DNA of 20,815 bases from the NCBI GenBank assembly GCA_018715065.1, contig DVMJ01000029.1, positions 1 to 20,815 of the forward strand, written 5' to 3'. This DNA comes from Fimiplasma intestinipullorum. Its GTDB lineage: Bacteria; Bacillota_I; Bacilli_A; Erysipelotrichales; Coprobacillaceae. Under the pieces are notes generated by a model, which saw only the letters and a program-made list of their open reading frames with translations, was not told the origin of the DNA and did not search any database. Below are positions 7,030 to 13,902 of this stretch, piece by piece. Each line of letters starts with the position of its first letter. The stretch's first letter is position 1. Position numbers and translations under genes: made by a program.

Positions 7030-7878
7030 TTAGTCGTGGATCTTTAAGCCCATCAAACGTGTTTCATTAGCTGGGTCTTCTGGATTATGGGTTCCTTTGC
7101 CTGTATCTAAAGCACGGATGCTGGCCATTTCTTCATCTGTCAGTTCAAAATCGAAGATATCGATATTGCCGGCCATACGTCCTGGGTTCGTTGATTTAGG
7201 TAAAGAGATGACCCCCTCCTGATAGATCCATCTTAAGATGATCTGGCCAGGATTTTTATTGTAACGCTCGGCTAAAGAAACGATCGTCTCATTACCTAAC
7301 AGATCTTTGTTGCCATGTCCTAATGGATACCAGGCTTCTAAGCGAATGTTATTTTCATCCATGACCTGACGTAATGCTTTTTGCTGTGTGAATGGGTTAA
7401 ACTCAACCTGGTTCACTGCTGGCATCACGCTCATGCCATCTTTGAACTTATTCCATAAGTTCACGGTAATATTAGAGATACCGATAGCACATAATTTACC
7501 TTCCTGATAAGCTTCTTCTAAGGCTTTCCAGGCACCTAAATAATCACCGTATGGCTGATGTAATAAATACAGATCGATGTAGTCCGTACCTAATGCTTTT
7601 AAAGAATTTTCGATTCCTTTTTTCGCATTTTCATAGCCATAGTCCTGTAACCATAACTTAGAAGTGATAAAGATTTCTTTACGATCGATCCCGCTGTCTT
7701 TAACGGCTTTTCCGACGTCACTTTCGTTCATGTAACCAGCGGCTGTATCGATATGACGATACCCCGCTTTTAAAGCAGCTAAAGTAGCTTCATAAGTTGG
7801 GCCATCATTAGGAATTAAGAATACCCCAAAACCAACTGCAGGAATCTGTACACCATTGTTTAAAGTAAATGTTTGCAT
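7030..7878 (-). CDS. Aldo-keto reductase 2
   Basis: A 282-residue aldo-keto reductase with the tetrad Asp44, Tyr49, Lys74 and His107, and the NADPH-binding loop LPKSTNPGRM near the C terminus. An in-frame ATG exists 14 codons upstream, but the true start is the ATG at 7878. It has GGAG nine bases before it, and the protein then begins exactly where its paralogues do. The upstream ATG would lie only a few bases after the predicted -10 and has no ribosome binding site. It is the first gene of a six-gene series (AKR, flavin reductase, AKR, Isf-like protein, esterase, esterase). Its promoter region carries copy B of the shared element. Confidence 0.9.
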   Translation of the reverse strand: MQTFTLNNGVQIPAVGFGVFLIPNDGPTYEATLAALKAGYRHIDTAAGYMNESDVGKAVKDSGIDRKEIFITSKLWLQDYGYENAKKGIENSLKALGTDYIDLYLLHQPYGDYLGAWKALEEAYQEGKLCAIGISNITVNLWNKFKDGMSVMPAVNQVEFNPFTQQKALRQVMDENNIRLEAWYPLGHGNKDLLGNETIVSLAERYNKNPGQIILRWIYQEGVISLPKSTNPGRMAGNIDIFDFELTDEEMASIRALDTGKGTHNPEDPANETRLMGLKIHD

Positions 7879-7909
7879 TTTGCATGTCTCCTTTTCTCTT
7901 TCTACTTTC

Positions 7910-7963
7910 ATTGTAAACAAATCGTTGCCAAGAGTACAATATTTGTTTCACATAACACGATAA
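7910..7963 (-). promoter_or_regulatory. Promoter with LysR-type element, copy B
   Basis: On the minus strand TTATCG (7958-7963), 15 bases, then ATATTGTAC (7934-7942). TTGTAC is followed after 18 bases by TACAAT (7910-7915) as -10. The element lies in the short gap after the AKR 3 stop codon, where no terminator is visible, so this is an internal promoter within a longer co-directional run. Confidence 0.65.
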
Positions 7964-7975
7964 CCTGTAAGCATA

Positions 7976-8824
7976 CTAATCATGAATCTTATACTTGTTG
8001 AGCCACTTGGCGGTCATATAGCTCTGGTGATCGATGATCTCACTATAGCCGATATCCAGCGCATCAATGGCAGCCATATCGGCCTCATCCAGCCTGAAAT
8101 CAAAGATAGCCATGTTCTCCTTCATCCTTTGCGGATCGACTGTTTTAGGGATGGCGATGACATCATGCTGCATGTGCCAACGCAGCACGATCTGAGCGAC
8201 CGTGCGATCATATTTCGCCGCAATCTTGATCAATTCCGGATGATGGAAAATATCACTCTGCCCTTCATTGAGCGGTCCCCAGGCCTCCAGCTGACATGGA
8301 TACATCGCTAATACATCATTTAGCTCTTTTTGGGCAAAGAGCGGGTGAAATTCCACCTGATCGAGCATAGGCTGGATCCGACTGTTCATACACAGATCGA
8401 CTAAGCGTTCCGCTGAAAAATTGCAGACGCCGATGACCTTGATGCGACCCTCATCATAGAGTTCTTCCATCGCCCGCCATGATCCATAATAATCATTATA
8501 AGGCTGATGGATAAGATAAATGTCGATATAGGACACGCCCAGATTCGCACAGGATCTTTCGAATGCTTCCCGCGTTTTTGCGTAGCCCGCGTCCTGGATC
8601 CAGACCTTTGTGGTCAAGAAGATCTCCTCTCTAGGGATCCCGCTTTCTAAAATGGCCTCTCCGATCTCTTTCTCGTTAGCGTAACTGGCTGCTGTATCAA
8701 ACAGCCGATAGCCGCATTGCAGCGCTTCCAGGATACAGTGTTTGGTATCCTCAGGAGGAATCTGAAAGGTTCCATAACCTAACTTTGGCAGCGTTACACC
8801 ATTGGTCAAGCTTTTATATTCCAT
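7976..8824 (-). CDS. Aldo-keto reductase 3
   Basis: A 282-residue aldo-keto reductase with tetrad Asp43, Tyr48, Lys73 and His106 and the NADPH loop IPKTVDPQRM. GGGAGGG precedes the ATG. It is transcribed divergently from the LysR gene at 8935, with 110 bases between the two starts. This gap contains copy C of the shared element and is the classic layout of a LysR regulator and its primary target. Codon choice is somewhat more GC-rich than in the two other AKR genes. No terminator separates it from the next gene. Confidence 0.92.
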   Translation of the reverse strand: MEYKSLTNGVTLPKLGYGTFQIPPEDTKHCILEALQCGYRLFDTAASYANEKEIGEAILESGIPREEIFLTTKVWIQDAGYAKTREAFERSCANLGVSYIDIYLIHQPYNDYYGSWRAMEELYDEGRIKVIGVCNFSAERLVDLCMNSRIQPMLDQVEFHPLFAQKELNDVLAMYPCQLEAWGPLNEGQSDIFHHPELIKIAAKYDRTVAQIVLRWHMQHDVIAIPKTVDPQRMKENMAIFDFRLDEADMAAIDALDIGYSEIIDHQSYMTAKWLNKYKIHD

Positions 8825-8850
8825 TCAATCCCTCCCTTCGTTAATTTCAT

Positions 8851-8902
8851 TTTATAAAACCGCATGAAAAAAGTACAATATCAATAAAGTATTATGCTAT
8901 AA
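8851..8902 (-). promoter_or_regulatory. Divergent promoter with LysR-type element, copy C
   Basis: On the minus strand TTATAG (8897-8902), 15 bases, then ATATTGTAC (8873-8881). TTGTAC is followed after 16 bases by TATAAA (8851-8856), giving a promoter for AKR 3. The distal half overlaps the -10 box of the lysR promoter on the other strand, a layout that would let the bound regulator repress its own gene. Confidence 0.7.
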
Positions 8903-8903
8903 T
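8896..8903 (+). promoter_or_regulatory. -10 region of the lysR promoter
   Basis: Consensus TATAAT at 8898-8903 lies about 30 bases before the lysR start. No good -35 is present; the bases at that position belong to the regulatory element. A weak, self-controlled promoter is likely. Confidence 0.6.
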
Positions 8904-8934
8904 TAGGGTGCATACTGAAAAGGAGGTTTAAGAC

Positions 8935-9819
8935 ATGCTTGAACTCTATCAGCTCGAACAACTCGTCACTATTGCCAATGAAGGGACCATCTCCAAAGCT
9001 GCGGAAAAGCTGATGATCTCCCAGCCCGGACTGACCCGCTCCATTCAGCGTCTGGAAGAAGATTTGGAACTGAAATTATTTGATCGCCAAAAAAATAAGA
9101 TCACACTCAACGACAACGGGAAAATGGCCGTCCAATATGCGCGGGATATTTTAGAAAGAACCGACCGTATGGTCAAGGAGCTCCGTAAGTTTGACCGACT
9201 CAATCAAACGATCCACATCGGCAGTCAGGCACCCGCACCAGCCTGGGGGATCTCCTACCTGCTCAAAGAAAAGTATCCGGAGATGGATATAGACTATACA
9301 GTTGACTCGGATGAAACCAAACTGCTGGATGGTCTAGTCAATCATGATTTTACCTACATTGTTTTGACCCATCCCTTAAAACTCAAAGACATGACCTGCA
9401 CATCGCTCTTTAAAGAAAATCTCTATCTTTCCGTTCCGCCAGCCCATCCTTTAGCTCCCTTTAAGGAAATTGCTTTTGCGGATCTCAACGGACAAAGCGT
9501 CTTACTTTTAAGTCACATCGGCTTTTGGAATGCCATCTGTCAAAAGATGATTCCGCAGTCGCATCTGCTCTTCCAGGATGACACCTCCATTTTTAACGAG
9601 CTGACGCGTATGTCTGCCCTGCCTAACTTCCGCAGCAATGTCACGCTGGTTAGAGAAGGGGAACAGAATCGGGTTGCTGTGCCGATTACAGATCCGGAAG
9701 CCCATGTCCAATATTATGGAATCTGTTCTCGTGAAAACCAGAAACGTTTCGCTTTTCTCAAACAGGCACTGGATGAGCTCGATTGGACCAAAACCAGAGA
9801 ATATCATGAACTCGTTTAG
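8935..9819 (+). CDS. LysR-family transcriptional regulator
   Basis: A 294-residue LysR-type regulator. The winged HTH covers about residues 4-60 (GTISKAAEKLMISQPGLTRS then LEEDLELKLFDR), followed by the periplasmic-binding-like effector domain. The ATG has AAGGAGG eight bases before it. It is divergent from AKR 3 and followed after 18 bases by the flavoprotein gene, so it probably heads a three-gene operon with the flavoprotein and ferredoxin. The element in its promoter recurs before two other promoters in the window, so I infer it controls the whole reductase block. The effector is unknown; LysR effectors are often substrates or products of the regulated path. Confidence 0.93.
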   Translation: MLELYQLEQLVTIANEGTISKAAEKLMISQPGLTRSIQRLEEDLELKLFDRQKNKITLNDNGKMAVQYARDILERTDRMVKELRKFDRLNQTIHIGSQAPAPAWGISYLLKEKYPEMDIDYTVDSDETKLLDGLVNHDFTYIVLTHPLKLKDMTCTSLFKENLYLSVPPAHPLAPFKEIAFADLNGQSVLLLSHIGFWNAICQKMIPQSHLLFQDDTSIFNELTRMSALPNFRSNVTLVREGEQNRVAVPITDPEAHVQYYGICSRENQKRFAFLKQALDELDWTKTREYHELV

Positions 9820-9837
9820 TCGAAGGAGGGAAAATAA

Positions 9838-11757
9838 ATGTCCACCTATCAATGGCCATATCCAAATGAACTCAATACCATCGAACATGTTAGCTGTGAT
9901 GTCCTGGTGTTAGGCGGTGGTCTATCCGGTTGTTTTGCAGCGATTGCCGCCAGAAAACAGGGACTGGACGTCGCCATCGTTGAAAAAGGCGCGATTGAGA
10001 AAAGCGGTTCGGCCGGGACCGGCTTTGACCACTGGGAATCGGCCTGCACCAATCCCTGTTCCAAGGTCACACCCGAAGAAACTGCCTATGCCTATATCGA
10101 TGAACAATCCCATTTCAGCAATGGCATCTTCCATTACATCACCTGTCGTGAAGGCTATGATCGCCTGCTGGATATCGAGCGCATGGGCGGCAAGATCCGC
10201 GACACCGAAGATGACTTTCAAGGAGCCCGCTTTCGTGATGAAGACACCAAACTGATGTTTGCCTATGACTATCAGAATCGTTTCACCCTGCGTGTCTGGG
10301 GCACAACCTTCAAACCGGCCCTCTATCGAGAGCTCAAACGCTTAGGTGTCAAGATCTATGAACACGTGGAAGCCACCGCCCTCTTAAAAGAGAACAAGCA
10401 TGGTGCTGGTGCTATCGGCATGCAGATCCATACCGGTAAACTCTATGTTTTTCAAGCCAAAGCGACGGTGCTGGCTATGTCCAGACCAGCTCGCGTCTGG
10501 CTCTTCAATGCCGATCAGCCTGGTTTATGTGAATTTCGTCCTTTCCAGAGCATTGGCAGTGGTCATGCCATGGGCTGGCGCAGCGGGCTGGAACTGACCA
10601 TGATGGAGAAATCCGTCCGCGCTGAATTCTCGGCTGCAGGACGCAGCTTTCCTCCTTATGGCACCGGCAATAATCATAATACCTGGTATGCTGCCACGAT
10701 GGTCGATGCCCGTGGGGTCGAAATTCCTTATGTGGATCGGGATGGCAATGAGCTCACTGATTATTATGCCCGCTACTATCCAAGTCAGGGACAGAAATTC
10801 TTTTTGAAAGGCGGGGTCATCGATGAGCCAAAATACGCTTATCGTGGACCGGAAACACTGCCTTTTGACGAACTGATCAAACGGGGCTATCAGTTGCCTT
10901 TCTACGCCGATCTCAGTCGCATGCCTGAACTTGAACGCAAGGTCATCTGGGGCATGATGGTCGGTCAGGAAGCCAAGACCAACATTCCGATCTACCATTA
11001 TTATCAGACACGCGGCTTTGATCCCACCCAACATCGGCTGCAAAGCTATGGCAATGGTTGGCAGTCAGCCAGCTTTCTTGATCAGGAAAGACAGTTTTTC
11101 GGCGCACCCGGCGGCTTGATGCACGACTGGGATCTCAAGACCAATATCGATGGTATCTATGCCTGTGGTGATGCCCTCTTTGGTTCCGACTGTGCCGGCT
11201 CTGCCTGTGCGACCGGGCACTATGCCGGACGTAAGGCCGCCAGCTATGCCAAGACCGTCCTGATGCCCGGGCTATCCAGTGAAGCAATCGACAAAGAAAA
11301 ACAGCGGCTCTATGCCCCGCTTGAACATGAAAATGGGCTAAACTGGAAGGAACTCAACATGGCCATTTCTAAAGCTATGCAGAACTACTGCGGAGCCAGC
11401 AAATGCGATGCCTTGCTTTTGGAAGGCAAACGCCTGCTCAAGGAATATGAAAAGATCATTGTTCCTCAGCTATCCTGTGTCAATCCGCATGAACTGATGC
11501 GCACCCATGAAGTGCTGGATATCCTGACTGTCTCACAGCTTGTTATCGAAGCCTGTCTAGCCCGCCGCACGAGTGTCAAGGCACTGAATTTTGAACGTAC
11601 CGATGTCCATAGCGATGCACCCCAACAACATATCGTCATCTCACAACAAGATGGCATGATCCATACCCGTGAGGTCGATCTTGACTATTACGGTGATTTG
11701 AAGGAAAACTACGAAAAACATAATGCGGATGATCGAGGTGAATCAAATGGAATTTAA
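9838..11757 (+). CDS. FAD-dependent fumarate-reductase/AprA-like flavoprotein
   Basis: A 639-residue flavoprotein of the fumarate reductase/succinate dehydrogenase/adenylylsulfate reductase superfamily. The Rossmann motif GGGLSG is at 26-31, with Glu49 ending the second strand to bind the ribose. EKSGSAGTGFDHW follows at 54-66. The second FAD motif GIYACGDALFGSDCAGSAC is near 439-457. There is no signal peptide, no heme domain and no FMN-binding domain, which sets it apart from exported urocanate or other anaerobic reductases. It ends overlapping the ferredoxin gene by 11 bases. A cytosolic flavoprotein plus a dicluster ferredoxin is the AprAB-type architecture, but no sulfate activation or sulfite reductase gene is in view. 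I would call it an oxidoreductase of unknown acceptor. AAGGAGGG precedes the start. Confidence 0.85.
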   Translation: MSTYQWPYPNELNTIEHVSCDVLVLGGGLSGCFAAIAARKQGLDVAIVEKGAIEKSGSAGTGFDHWESACTNPCSKVTPEETAYAYIDEQSHFSNGIFHYITCREGYDRLLDIERMGGKIRDTEDDFQGARFRDEDTKLMFAYDYQNRFTLRVWGTTFKPALYRELKRLGVKIYEHVEATALLKENKHGAGAIGMQIHTGKLYVFQAKATVLAMSRPARVWLFNADQPGLCEFRPFQSIGSGHAMGWRSGLELTMMEKSVRAEFSAAGRSFPPYGTGNNHNTWYAATMVDARGVEIPYVDRDGNELTDYYARYYPSQGQKFFLKGGVIDEPKYAYRGPETLPFDELIKRGYQLPFYADLSRMPELERKVIWGMMVGQEAKTNIPIYHYYQTRGFDPTQHRLQSYGNGWQSASFLDQERQFFGAPGGLMHDWDLKTNIDGIYACGDALFGSDCAGSACATGHYAGRKAASYAKTVLMPGLSSEAIDKEKQRLYAPLEHENGLNWKELNMAISKAMQNYCGASKCDALLLEGKRLLKEYEKIIVPQLSCVNPHELMRTHEVLDILTVSQLVIEACLARRTSVKALNFERTDVHSDAPQQHIVISQQDGMIHTREVDLDYYGDLKENYEKHNADDRGESNGI

Positions 11758-12016
11758 AGTCAAGCCGATTCCTTCCAGCAGTCAGCCGATTACCTATGAG
11801 GCTGATCTTTGCATTGGCTGTAACCGCTGTGTTCAGGTCTGTCAATGCGACGTTCTCTTTCCTGGCGAAAAAACACCCATCGTCATGTACCCGGGAGAAT
11901 GCTACTACTGTGGCGCCTGTGTCATGGTCTGTCCGGTCAAAGGGGCTATCAAACTCACGCATCCTTTAATGAATCAGGCACGTTTTATCCCCATCGACGA
12001 TGATCATCAGTCTTAA
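11747..12016 (+). CDS. 2[4Fe-4S] ferredoxin, partner of the flavoprotein
   Basis: An 89-residue ferredoxin with two CxxCxxCxxxC motifs: Cys22, 25, 28, 32 and Cys52, 55, 58, 62. It should carry two [4Fe-4S] clusters. The ATG at 11747 is chosen because GAGGTGA lies five bases before it; the frame is open further upstream but only inside the flavoprotein gene. The 11-base overlap with the flavoprotein gene points to coupled translation and a 1:1 complex. After the second motif there is a short acidic tail (DDDHQS). It most likely feeds electrons to or from the FAD of its partner, like AprB, though the C-terminal extension that wraps AprA in true AprB is absent. Confidence 0.9.
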   Translation: MEFKVKPIPSSSQPITYEADLCIGCNRCVQVCQCDVLFPGEKTPIVMYPGECYYCGACVMVCPVKGAIKLTHPLMNQARFIPIDDDHQS

Positions 12017-12040
12017 AACACACGATATGGGAAACCTTTG

Positions 12041-12078
12041 GAGAGTTTGGAAAATCCGAACTCTCTTTTTGTATTTTT
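12041..12078 (+). terminator. Rho-independent terminator after the ferredoxin
   Basis: GAGAGTTTGGA (12041-12051) pairs with TCCGAACTCTC (12055-12065, one G-U), followed by a T-rich run to 12078. It ends the lysR-flavoprotein-ferredoxin unit. Confidence 0.88.
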
Positions 12079-12093
12079 TGCACAAATTGCGCT

Positions 12094-12123
12094 TTGACAA
12101 ACACTTTTGATAGGATATATAAT
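12094..12123 (+). promoter_or_regulatory. Promoter of the ABC exporter operon
   Basis: Perfect TTGACA (12094-12099) and TATAAT (12118-12123) with an 18-base spacer, about 45 bases before the first exporter gene. It looks like a strong housekeeping-type promoter with no obvious operator. Confidence 0.8.
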
Positions 12124-12168
12124 AAATATATGAGTATAATTTAGCTTTTATCGAAAGGAGTTGTATCA

Positions 12169-13902
12169 ATGCAGAAATATAAACCAACGATCAAAAAATA
12201 TTTCTACTGTTTTATTCTCGGTCCCTGCTTTATGATCATTGAAGCGACCGGGGAATTTTTACTGCCTTTTTTCAATGCCAACATTATTGACAACGGGGCA
12301 GCCAATGGGAATATTCCCTATATCATCCAAAATGGCCTGATCATGCTGCTGATTGCAGCCATCATGCTGGTGGCCGGTGTGGCTGGGGCCTATTTTGCCA
12401 TCAAAGGATCCAGCCATCTCGCCGCCGATATCAGAAGTCAGACCTTCCATCAGATCCAGAAGTTCTCTTTTGCGAATATTGATGATTTTTCCACCGGATC
12501 CCTGATTACCAGGATCACCAATGACATCACCCAGATCCAGAACTTTGCCCAGATGCTGCTGCGCGGTGTCTTCCGCAGCCCGGTCATGTTGATCGGCGCC
12601 ATTGCCATGTCTTTTGCGCTGGATCCGGAACTGGCTTTCGTCATCTGTGTCGTGATCCCAATTTTAGGACTGACGATTGCCTGGATCATTCATACGGCTT
12701 CTCCACGCTATCATACCATGCAGCGTCAATTAGATGATCTCAACAATCAGATCAATGAGACCATTACGAATGAACGGGTCGTGAAATCCTTTATGCGAGA
12801 AGATTTTGAAAAAGAAAAATTCACCAAAGTCAATGCTGATCTGCGTGAAAAATCCATTCGTGCTTTGAAGATGATGATCATGCTTCAGCCATTATCCATG
12901 CTGGCGATCAATTTGACGACCCTGGCCGTTGTCTGGATTGCCGGTCAGAAGATCATGATCGGTGGAATGGAACTGGGCACGCTGACGGCTTTTATTACCT
13001 ACCTGACCCAGGTCTTGACCGCCTTAAACTTCCTGGCCAATATCTTTTTGACCGGAACACGTGCCGCGACCTCTGATCGCCGTATCAGTGAGGTCTTAAA
13101 GGCAACCATCGATTTGAATGATGAGCTGGCCCAGCATAAAGATCGAGAAGTGGAAAAAGGCACCATCACCTTTAAGCATGTCTACTTCAAATATTTTAAA
13201 AAGAACCGTGAATGGGTCTTAGACGATATCAATCTATCCATTCAGGCCGGTCAAACGATCGGGATCGTCGGTTCCACCGGCAGCGGAAAATCGACGTTGA
13301 TCTCTTTGATCTGCCGTCTCTATGATGTCGATAAAGGAGAAATAGATGTCGATGGGATCAATGTCAAAGACTATGCGCTTGAAAAACTGCGTGAAGGGAT
13401 TGCCGTGGTCCTGCAGAAAAACACTCTTTTTTCGGGGACGATCAGTGAAAACTTGAGATGGGGAGATGAACAGGCCAGCGCTGAAAGTCTCAAAGAAGCC
13501 TGCGAGATCGCCGAGGCAGACAGTTTTATACAAAGTATGCCGGAAGGCTATGAAACCATGCTGGAACAAGGCGGTGCCAATCTTTCCGGTGGTCAAAGAC
13601 AGCGTCTATGTATTGCCAGGGCCTTACTGAAAAAACCGAAGATCCTGATTTTAGACGACTCCACCAGTGCCGTGGATACCGCTACGGACGCCAGGATCCG
13701 TTATACGCTCAAAACGCGTTTGCCTAAGATGACCAAGATCATCATCGCCCAACGCATCAGCTCAGTCATCGAAGCAGACCAGATCATTGTCATGAATGAA
13801 GGCAGGATCGCAGGGATCGGTACGCATGAAACCCTCATTCAAACCTGCCAGCCTTATCAGGAAATTGTTTATTCACAAAAAGACAAGGAGGAGGTTTTAT
13901 GA
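12169..13902 (+). CDS. ABC exporter half-transporter, degenerate ATP-site subunit
   Basis: A 577-residue type IV ABC exporter half: a six-helix membrane domain (about 1-310) then a nucleotide-binding domain. Walker A is GSTGSGKST (368-376) and the signature LSGGQ (472-476) is canonical. The Walker B aspartate 496 is followed by Asp497 where the catalytic Glu should be, and the H-loop residue is Gln528 instead of His. This is the pattern of the degenerate subunit in heterodimeric exporters such as BmrCD, LmrCD and TM287/288. It overlaps the next gene by four bases. The family exports drugs, lipids or peptides from the cell membrane; the cargo here is not evident. GGAG before the ATG supports the start. 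Confidence 0.92.
   Translation: MQKYKPTIKKYFYCFILGPCFMIIEATGEFLLPFFNANIIDNGAANGNIPYIIQNGLIMLLIAAIMLVAGVAGAYFAIKGSSHLAADIRSQTFHQIQKFSFANIDDFSTGSLITRITNDITQIQNFAQMLLRGVFRSPVMLIGAIAMSFALDPELAFVICVVIPILGLTIAWIIHTASPRYHTMQRQLDDLNNQINETITNERVVKSFMREDFEKEKFTKVNADLREKSIRALKMMIMLQPLSMLAINLTTLAVVWIAGQKIMIGGMELGTLTAFITYLTQVLTALNFLANIFLTGTRAATSDRRISEVLKATIDLNDELAQHKDREVEKGTITFKHVYFKYFKKNREWVLDDINLSIQAGQTIGIVGSTGSGKSTLISLICRLYDVDKGEIDVDGINVKDYALEKLREGIAVVLQKNTLFSGTISENLRWGDEQASAESLKEACEIAEADSFIQSMPEGYETMLEQGGANLSGGQRQRLCIARALLKKPKILILDDSTSAVDTATDARIRYTLKTRLPKMTKIIIAQRISSVIEADQIIVMNEGRIAGIGTHETLIQTCQPYQEIVYSQKDKEEVL

Noticed and set aside
11723..11746. Upstream ATG for the ferredoxin
   Set aside because: It would add eight residues encoded inside the flavoprotein gene and has no ribosome binding site; GAGGTGA clearly serves ATG 11747.
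9838..12016. Dissimilatory sulfate metabolism (AprAB) as the role of the flavoprotein-ferredoxin pair
   Set aside because: No sulfate adenylyltransferase, sulfite reductase or Qmo-type genes are in view, and the ferredoxin lacks the AprB tail; only the general architecture is similar.
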